The notes beneath the pieces were generated by a model. It saw only the letters and a list, made by a program, of their open reading frames with translations, was not told the origin of the DNA and made no database searches. Below, piece after piece: positions 57,413-64,000 of a DNA stretch of 64,000 bases. Numbering within the stretch: position 1 is the first letter of the stretch; every line of letters begins with the position of its first letter. The position numbers were made by a program, and so were the translations under genes. The DNA comes from Xiphydria camelus (lineage: Eukaryota; Arthropoda; Insecta; Hymenoptera; Xiphydriidae): the NCBI GenBank assembly GCA_963678675.1, contig OY783201.1, forward strand, positions 13,467,712 through 13,531,711, given 5' to 3'.

Positions 57413-57959
57413 TTAATTACGCTAGCATTATTTTATATACGCGCTTATGCTTACCCTTGTTTACACTTAATCTCAATCTATATTATTATTATTATCTGCT
57501 ACACCTCACATGCTCGCGCTTAAAACAAATTTCGGACATTTCCCAAATTCTGCAACTTTAAGTTTCCTATGTCGATTTATTCATCTCTCTGTCCCCTATT
57601 GCACAGTGAAGAGTTTTAAACGCTATTCTCTCTCTCTCAGAGATACTCTCTATATAATGGAAATGACTTACGTGGTGTCTTCAAAGCCATTTTACGCGGG
57701 TATGACAATAACTCACACATCAGATCAGGATGTAAAAAAGGATTAAATGGGTTTTTTAAAATAATTACATATCGTTATCACACTAATGTTGGTATCAGGT
57801 GAATACTTTATTCGATAAAGCGATTTCTCCTCCCATTAGTATAGTCAAATTAATAAAAGATAAATACAATTACATATACATAATCTCCTTCGGAATTCTA
57901 AGTTTTGTCATATCCGATTTATGATAGCGAAGTTGCAGGCGCTTCCATTGATCAAAATT

Positions 57960-58166
57960 TTATCTCACAGTGCAGTAATGTCCAGACGAATATGAGCACG
58001 GAAATTTTACTTTTGGACCAGAGCAGAGCATATCAACATGTATGCACCTCGAGCTTTGTGGGCAAGCATTTCGTTTCCTCGGGTTACACGTCGTATACGC
58101 AGGAACAGCGCTCACGAAGGCAATTGCAAAGCTCAAGAATATGGCGAATATGGCACTGAACTTCAT
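57960..58166 (-). CDS. Secreted cationic Cys-rich peptide 4
   Basis: A 68 aa pre-peptide with signal peptide MKFSAIFAIFLSFAIAFVSA. The mature part of about 48 aa has six cysteines in C-x7-C-x5-C-x6-C-x8-C-x7-C, net charge about +6. Motifs are CNPRKRNACPQSSRC and YSSGHYC. Start: the only in-frame ATG. TATA is at about 58250-58256 and AATAAA at 57807-57812. It is the closest relative of gene 5, 1.4 kb away on the same strand, with near-identical 3' flank and promoter, so these two are the youngest duplicates. Intronless. Role unknown; see gene 2 for options. Confidence 0.82.
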   Translation of the reverse strand: MKFSAIFAIFLSFAIAFVSAVPAYTTCNPRKRNACPQSSRCIHVDMLCSGPKVKFPCSYSSGHYCTVR

Positions 58167-58249
58167 TTTGCGACCGTACAATTTTTTGGATACCAGCGAC
58201 AACTCGGATTAACCGACTGATGAGTTATCTAACCGCGTACTTCGTCGTC

Positions 58250-58257
58250 TTTTATAC
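58250..58257 (-). promoter_or_regulatory. TATA box of peptide gene 4
   Basis: TATAAAAG on the minus strand, about 86 bp before the ATG, in the block conserved in all five genes. Confidence 0.65.
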
Positions 58258-59130
58258 GCACATCCGAACCGTGTTTGCGTATGGAACAGGCAACATTATA
58301 CACTGCATTAACTCTGCCAATCGCTAAATATCGTCATTCGAAAATACACATTACTATGAGTGCTTTTCTGAATGAATGACTTTAATTGCCGTAGCATCAT
58401 TATTCAATGCGTATAATACGAGTATGTAGATTATCGACAGGTCCGTGTGCAACAAATATACGCCCAGGAAAAGAGATGCAAACGAATCGCTGTGTTTATA
58501 AGATTTCTATATGATACATGAAGGTTTCTTCTTGCAATAAGAAGGTAGGCTCTCAAGAATTCTTGCATTAAAGGGAAAATTAAATTCCTTCCACGGTAGG
58601 TACAATGTCTGCTTGACGTAATAAAAACCCATTTTTTTTCGAATGACTTTTCCATTTGATTCAAGAATATCACAATTTCTTGAAACAAAAGAAAGAAACC
58701 GCTTGCGTCAAACAGACTTCCGCAAGCCACGAACATGTAGTCTGTTTAGGCTGACATTGGAGGATGGGTACCCAGGTAGGGTTTTCCGGCATTGGTAAAG
58801 CAGGCCAGTGTTGTTTCGGGATTGGCAAACCAATATCGTCTATCGACATTGGGCCCATATTGTGGCTATTATATTGTTCATTTACATGGCCAGTGTTGAT
58901 AGCTAATATTATACATACCTAATAGTTTTTCGACGTTAATACAGTACCACGTCAGCATCAAAATTACGAAGGAATTCCAGTAGATACAGAAATATTCGTA
59001 TTCGTCTAATATCGAGTCAGTGTCGAAATGATCTTATAATATCCGTACTGATCTTTAAAAATCCGTACTATTTAAAAATAGTTGGGAGATTTCCGGCTAG
59101 TAACGGTATGACATCGGCAAACCGGCAAAA
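58258..59130. other. Spacer between peptide genes 4 and 5
   Basis: 58290-58760 is the duplicated upstream flank also seen at 46010-46125 plus 49740-50320. 58770-59110 carries degenerate GGCCAGTGTTG / CCAATATCG words similar to those near 18240-18450 and 19915-19990. No gene is seen. Confidence 0.45.
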
Positions 59131-59364
59131 GGATTGAATGGGTTTTTTAATAATAACATCGTTATCACGTAAATGTTGGTATCAGGTGAATACTTTATTC
59201 GATAAAGCGATTCCTCCTCCCATTAATTAATAAAATTAATAAATACGTCAAATTAATAAAAAATAAATACGATTACGTATACGTAATCTCCTTCGGAATT
59301 TTAAGTTTTGTCATAGCCGATTTATCACAGCGAAGTGTTGCATGCGCTTCCATTGATCAAAATT

Positions 59365-59571
59365 TCATCTCACAGTGCAATAATGTCCAGACGAATATCC
59401 GCACCGATATAGTACTCTTGGATTAGAGCAGAGCATATCTACATATATGCACCTCGAGCGTCGTGGGCAAGCGTTTCGTTTCTTCGGGTTACACGTCGTA
59501 TACGCAGGAGCAGCGCTCACAAAGGCAATTGCAAAGATCAAGAATATGGCAAATATGGCACTGAACTTCAT
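59365..59571 (-). CDS. Secreted cationic Cys-rich peptide 5
   Basis: A 68 aa pre-peptide with signal peptide MKFSAIFAIFLIFAIAFVSA. The mature part of about 48 aa has six cysteines with the same spacing as gene 4 (7-5-6-8-7) and is strongly basic (about +8). Motifs are CNPKKRNACPRRSRC and YSSGHYC. The only in-frame ATG is used; TATA is at about 59654-59660 and AATAAA at 59194-59199. Differences from gene 4 are concentrated in the mature part (RR for QS, NPRVLYR for GPKVKFP), while the signal sequence differs at one position. Intronless. Function unknown. Confidence 0.82.
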   Translation of the reverse strand: MKFSAIFAIFLIFAIAFVSAAPAYTTCNPKKRNACPRRSRCIYVDMLCSNPRVLYRCGYSSGHYCTVR

Positions 59572-59653
59572 TTTGCGACCGTACAATTTTTTGGATCCCA
59601 ACAACGGCTCTGATTAACCGACTAACGAGTGATCTAACCGCGTACCTCATCGT

Positions 59654-59661
59654 CTTTTATA
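59654..59661 (-). promoter_or_regulatory. TATA box of peptide gene 5
   Basis: TATAAAAG on the minus strand about 86 bp before the ATG, identical in placement to gene 4. Confidence 0.65.
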
Positions 59662-59870
59662 CGCACGTCCGTACTGTGTTTGCGTGTGGAACAGGCGATG
59701 TTATACACTTCGTTAACACATTCGCTGTCCCATCTGTTGAGGAGCATACAGGAATGACGCAGATCCGCGGTATGCACAGCGAACGTGTTGACTCTGCCAA
59801 TCGCTAAATATCGTTATTCGAAAATTAGTCCAGGACATTTAGTAATCATCTAAAAATCGAGCTCACCGAA

Positions 59871-60950
59871 ATTTTTTTAAACTGCTTATTATGATGTACC
59901 AATATACCTATGCCTAAAAGTTACGCCACCGACGCACTGGAGCTTCGTGACATGTAAGAGGTCAAAGGTCGCGAATTTTGTTATCTCGCTTCCTATCGCT
60001 CCAACGTGAAAAATACCTATTACAAAAGTTGAAGATCTCAATTTTTAATACATAAAAAAAATATTTGACGTAAATACGCCTAACCGTTCTCGAGATATGT
60101 AGCTAAATATGTGGAAAAATTCAAAAATAGCTAAATTCGGGTATGCAACATGTATCGCCGCATTCTTCTCTCTTCCTACTACTCAAACGGCAATTACACC
60201 TATATAATTATGTTTTTATGAATAAACGCCCTTTCTAAAAAGTCCAGTTTGGTTTTCGTACGCCTACCTGTTCTCGAGATACGAGACACGAAAGATAAGT
60301 TTTGGTCAAAAAATACTACATCTGTTTTAACGCTATTATCTCGTTCTCTATGACTCACACAAAAATGAAACAAGTTATTCCTGTTAGACCATGAAGTTAT
60401 CTAATTAAATGGCCCCATACACTTTTCAGATACACCTTACCGTTTTCGAGATACGATGCTGCGAAGTTTGTGGAAGCATTCATTTTCACATCACCTTTGA
60501 GGTAGAATACGCGGCGCGTTTTTTTATATGGTTTCCCTAGTAGGTTTTTTTTCCCTTGTCCCGTCTTACTCGGCCTATAACTCGGTTGAGACTGAATATA
60601 GTCAAATAAAAACCCGAAATTATTCTTGAAACAATTGAGTAACGGTCGGCGAGACCGTTTCGGGAAATAGGGACCTGTGAGAATTTGGCTATTTTTGCAT
60701 TTTTCCACATATTCAGCTACATATCTCGAGAACGGTTAGGCGTATTTACGTCAAATATTTTTTTTCAGGTATTAAAAATTAAGATCTTCAACTTTTGTAA
60801 TTGGTATTTTTCACGTTGGAGCGATAGGAAGCAAGATAACAAAATCCGCGACCTTTGACCTCTTACATGTCACAAAGCTCCAGTGCGTCGGTGGCGTAAC
60901 TTTTAAGCATAGGTATATTGGTACATCATAATAAGCAGTTAAAAAAAAAT
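59871..60950. mobile_element. Foldback element with ~265 bp TIRs
   Basis: 59871-60137 and 60690-60950 are long inverted repeats (for example GCTTATTATGATGTACCAAT and TACGCCACCGACGCACTGGA against their inverses), about 95% alike by eye. The 550 bp centre repeats the phrase CGTTCTCGAGATA / TGTTCTCGAGATACG / CGTTTTCGAGATACG. No transposase is recognised. Confidence 0.75.
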
Positions 60951-61465
60951 CCGTCCAACGCGACGGTCAGTGTCGGCCAGGGCTCTGCAGCAGGATCTGT
61001 GGATTGATCCGGGTTCATCATATGTACATAGCTTTCGCCCTCTCTTACTTCCACTCTCATCGCCCGCAGCCTTCGTCTCTCGGGATATATTTTACTTCGG
61101 GCGGACAGCGTTATCCGCGTATCCCACCCACTTCATTACAACCATCCATCCCTCCTCTCGCCACCCCTCGCCACCCCGCTAACCACCCCGCTTAAGTGAA
61201 ATCCTGACATCTCTCTCAATCTCGCTAACGACGCGGGATTAACGCTAATTTGTCGCCACCGCGATATTGCGGAATTGGTGGAATACCTTCCGAGCCCTCC
61301 TGGGCCGTACCGCCCGAGTTACGTGTACCACGCGAATAGCCGGGAAAGATTGGCGAGGAGCCCGCAATCCACTTAGGACCGCGGCTGAGAAATAAACCGG
61401 ACACGCGCGCGCGCGCGCGTGCGCTTAGGTGTGGGTAGTACCTATTGGCTTCGGGATCGTTTTTA
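60951..61465. other. GC-richer stretch, no gene
   Basis: C-rich sequence at 61130-61190 and a (CG)n run at about 61404-61422. No coding domain was found. Confidence 0.4.
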
Positions 61466-61802
61466 CAGGGTGGCTCAGAAATATGGAAATACATGTTTAA
61501 CGCGCTGTCAAAATAACACCAACTGTTATTTTGTGTAATTTTTCCCCTCTTTTTCTATTTTTATTACTTCAACTATATTAAATTACTTAGTCTCTCAGAT
61601 AAATAAATTACATTTTTTAATAATAGTTGCCGCGTATTCGAAACGATCTGCAATCATCGATTTTTATCGAGTCGGCATGTCCAGTTGCAAAATCGCAAAA
61701 GGACTGAATTTAAGTAGATCGACCGTTTGGAAGACCGTCGAACGACTTCGAGAAGTTGGTACAACTGCTGCTGGACCCAGATCCGGACGTAAAGTAACGT
61801 GA
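61466..61802 (+). mobile_element. Tc1/mariner-like fragment with HTH
   Basis: The left end CAGGGTGGCTCAGAAATATG follows TA. A frame from about 61626 to 61802 encodes SKRSAIIDFYRVGMSSCKIA then LNLSRSTVWKTVERLREVGT and GPRSGRK, the N-terminal paired-type helix-turn-helix of Tc1-like transposases with its GRPR-like linker. A stop (TGA 61800-61802) and loss of the right end and catalytic part make it a dead, truncated copy. Confidence 0.65.
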
Positions 61803-62167
61803 AACAATGGACCCTCGCGATCGTCAGCACCGATCATCGGTCCAATGTGAACCGGCACTGAATTCTTTCCAAGTTCTTTATGAAGAGAAAAGACGAACTG
61901 TTTTAAAGCATCGGTAAGAACACATTCCTACATTTTAAAATATGATTCTTTTTCAACTCTCTCTGAGTAAAAATAACGAATTCCTTAAGAAGACTGCAAA
62001 CTCTGAATTGTATTAGAATTCTTCCTGATTAGTCTTGCCATCTGAGTCTCCTCAATAAATGAGTTTACATCGTGTCAACTTTGACATAAATAAAAATGAC
62101 ACTGTTAAAAGTTTCATTTGAAAATTCAAGTGGAAGTAATTGAAGTAATTATCAAGCATATTATTTT

Positions 62168-62661
62168 GGCGGTCCGTCGGGGAAAGTGGTATAAGTCTGA
62201 AATTGTGAAAATGAGATATGTGTATTTAAGCTTCTCCTGGCTTAGTTTAACATTCGGAAAAAGCGATATAAGAACACATTCACACTGCCACTGTCGCTTA
62301 TAAGCGTCATAGGATGAGTTGTGTGGGTGCCCTGTCGCTTATAAGCGTTTTATTCCATTCAGGCTTGAACTGGGCACTGCAGTTACATGTGTATGTGCAG
62401 GCTGGCACTTGAGTAAAGATACTTTGACGTAAATGTGCACGTGGTTCGGAATGTTTGCGATTTTTATAGATTTTTTGTTATTGACAGAATTATTTACTTG
62501 AAGTTGGGACGGGGCAAAGTGTATTTAAATTAGAGCAGCAGTGAATGTGTTAACTTATATCGCTTTTTCCGAATGTTAAACTAAGCCAGGAGAAGCTTAA
62601 AATACACACATCTCATTTTCACAATTTCAGACTTATACCACTTTCTGCGCCGGACCGCCAT
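62168..62661. mobile_element. Hairpin element (494 bp)
   Basis: The arms 62168-62272 and 62555-62661 are inverted repeats (TGGCGGTCCG..., GCTTCTCCTGGCTTAGTTTA against its inverse). The centre contains GTCGCTTATAAGCGT twice (about 62293 and 62334). No coding content. Confidence 0.75.
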
Positions 62662-64000
62662 TTATGCCTCAAATGCCATATAAAATAATAAAATGTCATG
62701 TCCATAATGTCTTTTTTAAATTTTAGTCAAAAAATTAATATTGAGACACAATATAAGTATCAAAGTACTACTGAGAATTAAAGTTCTTTCGATTCTACGA
62801 TTCAAATCATTTTTAATAGTATAACACCATTCGATTCACCGTGAACAAATTTTATAACAATTTTTCCGAATATTTTTAACATAGGTACACAGATGTGTAA
62901 TGAAATGAAATAAAGACAAATAACACTATGGTTGATTTTTATGTAATAATATTGATTCCCACTTATTCCTATTTTTGGTTTAATGCGTTATTCATGCTTA
63001 ATCGTTAATTAAAGGTTTGAGTAGCCAGATTCGTAGTCACCAATAACACAGGCCTATATCAATTTTAATCCAAGAGACCGTCTTATGTAATTTCGGTAAT
63101 TGTGGTGTTTATAAATCACTGATAGACCGCATAAACTTAAAAAATAAGTCGAAAAGGGATGTTTTACCAAATGTCATCCAGCAGTCTATACACGAATTTT
63201 TAATTTTTCAACTCATTCGCAGTTCCACTTTGTTAGAAAAGTTTATCCTCGAGCCACAGCGTTATGCAACAAAAACATTCCATAGCTGGCGACATATTCG
63301 ACGATAAGAAACAATCTGATGGCCCAGTCCCGTTCCGGAAGTAGCGCGGTATCGCACGGTGCTACTGATTAATGAACACCCAAATCGCGTCCCGTAATAC
63401 GCGTTTGTACCTACGTGGGCTAACAAGATATCGACTGAATTATTCGAGAGTCCGCCTACCACGTGGCTTGCGCGGTTTATTACCGTTAATTAATGGACCT
63501 CGAGGCGACGAGCCGTACCGAGTTTGTCATGTCGCTCCATATCTGCCACGGGCGCGTCACGAGTCACGTTCACGACCGACCGTAACTACGTACAATTCTG
63601 CAGTCCGGAATTGATTCGTCCTGGACCGACACCGTCACGTATCGAGCAAACACCGAGAGAACGATCTTCTCGCTTTCTTAAAAAATAACACGATCAGCGG
63701 AGTAATAATAACGCACGTCACGCTAGAGTATGATTCGATACAATGCGTCGCAGTACACATCCTAGATGGGTATGTGGAAATGCTTCCAGTGCCTCGCACG
63801 AAATTTTCATCGGAAATGTAGAATACATTGTAAAAAAAACTTCTGTTAAATTTAATGTAATTGTATATAAAGCTTGTGTCCAATACGCGATTAGAAAAAT
63901 TAATATACACCATTATGAAATTTATAAGGGAAATTTCATAAGAAAATATACCTATTCGTTTTCGTAACACTACGGGGTGTAATAATTTCCATAATCACGT
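62662..64000. other. No gene seen
   Basis: AT-rich with a CpG-richer part at 63290-63680. 63820-63890 resembles the ACGTATTGG / AAGCTTT repeat family of 37725-38170. No domain-bearing frame or RNA gene was recognised. Confidence 0.45.

Larger units (their letters stand above)
51945..57500 (+). mobile_element. LINE remnant 2, split by four insertions
   Basis: It begins at LADDLQIYLNCPPHELNS, the reverse-transcriptase catalytic (Y/F)ADD block with its first residue replaced by sequence of the preceding ATCT tail. It continues with LNLDKTKAIILG and VKNLGLIIDSKLNFKEHV to 52340, resumes after the piggyBac at 54717 with LPHLDYCLVALYGAG, LKRDTHISQYRRELGWL and AFKTRIKQWLFNLDIST, and ends near 55184. 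3' UTR pieces lie at 56281-56340 and 57413-57500. Stops and frameshifts (52261, 54790) show that it is dead. Confidence 0.8.

Overview
The window reads as nuclear DNA of an insect. The supports are spliced transposon genes with GT-AG introns, many different DNA transposons (piggyBac, Tc1/mariner, pogo-like, PIF/Harbinger, Helitron) plus Jockey/CR1-like LINE pieces, long CT/GA/GT microsatellites, and small secreted peptide genes with TATA boxes and AATAAA signals. AT-rich stretches alternate with sharply GC- and CpG-rich patches, which is most familiar from Hymenoptera (ants, wasps); that assignment is inference. No conserved housekeeping gene, rRNA or tRNA gene was recognised. There is one 200-base assembly gap (11994-12193).

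The host content that can be supported is a dispersed tandem family of five short intronless genes, all on the minus strand (starts at 6973, 27213, 45872, 58166 and 59571). Each encodes a 56-68 aa pre-peptide with an MKF... signal peptide and a small, strongly cationic, cysteine-rich mature part. Each has a TATA box about 85-90 bp before the ATG and an AATAAA about 140-165 bp after the stop, so the whole transcription unit was duplicated. Four copies have six mature cysteines; the copy at 6.8 kb has lost the two middle ones together. Antimicrobial, inhibitory or venom roles are all possible and none is shown.

Nearly everything else is mobile DNA, often nested. 0-12 kb: hairpin MITEs, a 1.6 kb near-identical direct duplication (3345-4953 and 10391-11993) that looks like an assembly artefact, a 750 bp CT tract, a hammerhead-like motif, and a transposase-like gene fragment at 8.5-9.7 kb. 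12-18 kb: a mariner-type MITE, then a Tc1 remnant (14461-17266) holding a 2.3 kb element with arrays of TATATAGGCC-like motifs. 18-27 kb: a foldback element, GC-rich patches, and a three-level nest (hairpin MITE inside a Helitron inside a pogo-like transposon). 27-45 kb: mostly AT-rich sequence with GC-rich patches, an element with TTGGCAACATG arrays (39400-40969) and a large terminal-inverted-repeat element (42653-44522). 46-49.5 kb: a longer copy (3.37 kb) of the TATATAGGCC-array element carrying a spliced four-exon gene. 51-57.5 kb: two LINE remnants, the second interrupted by a piggyBac transposon with an almost intact transposase, a Harbinger remnant, a Harbinger MITE and a TTAA-flanked MITE. 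57.6-64 kb: the last two peptide genes, two foldback elements and a Tc1-like fragment.

Most notable are (1) the cationic Cys-rich peptide family, (2) the transposon family with 2-bp target duplications, subterminal arrays and a spliced gene with a DUF4806-like segment, and (3) the piggyBac transposase interrupted only by a stop at codon 13.
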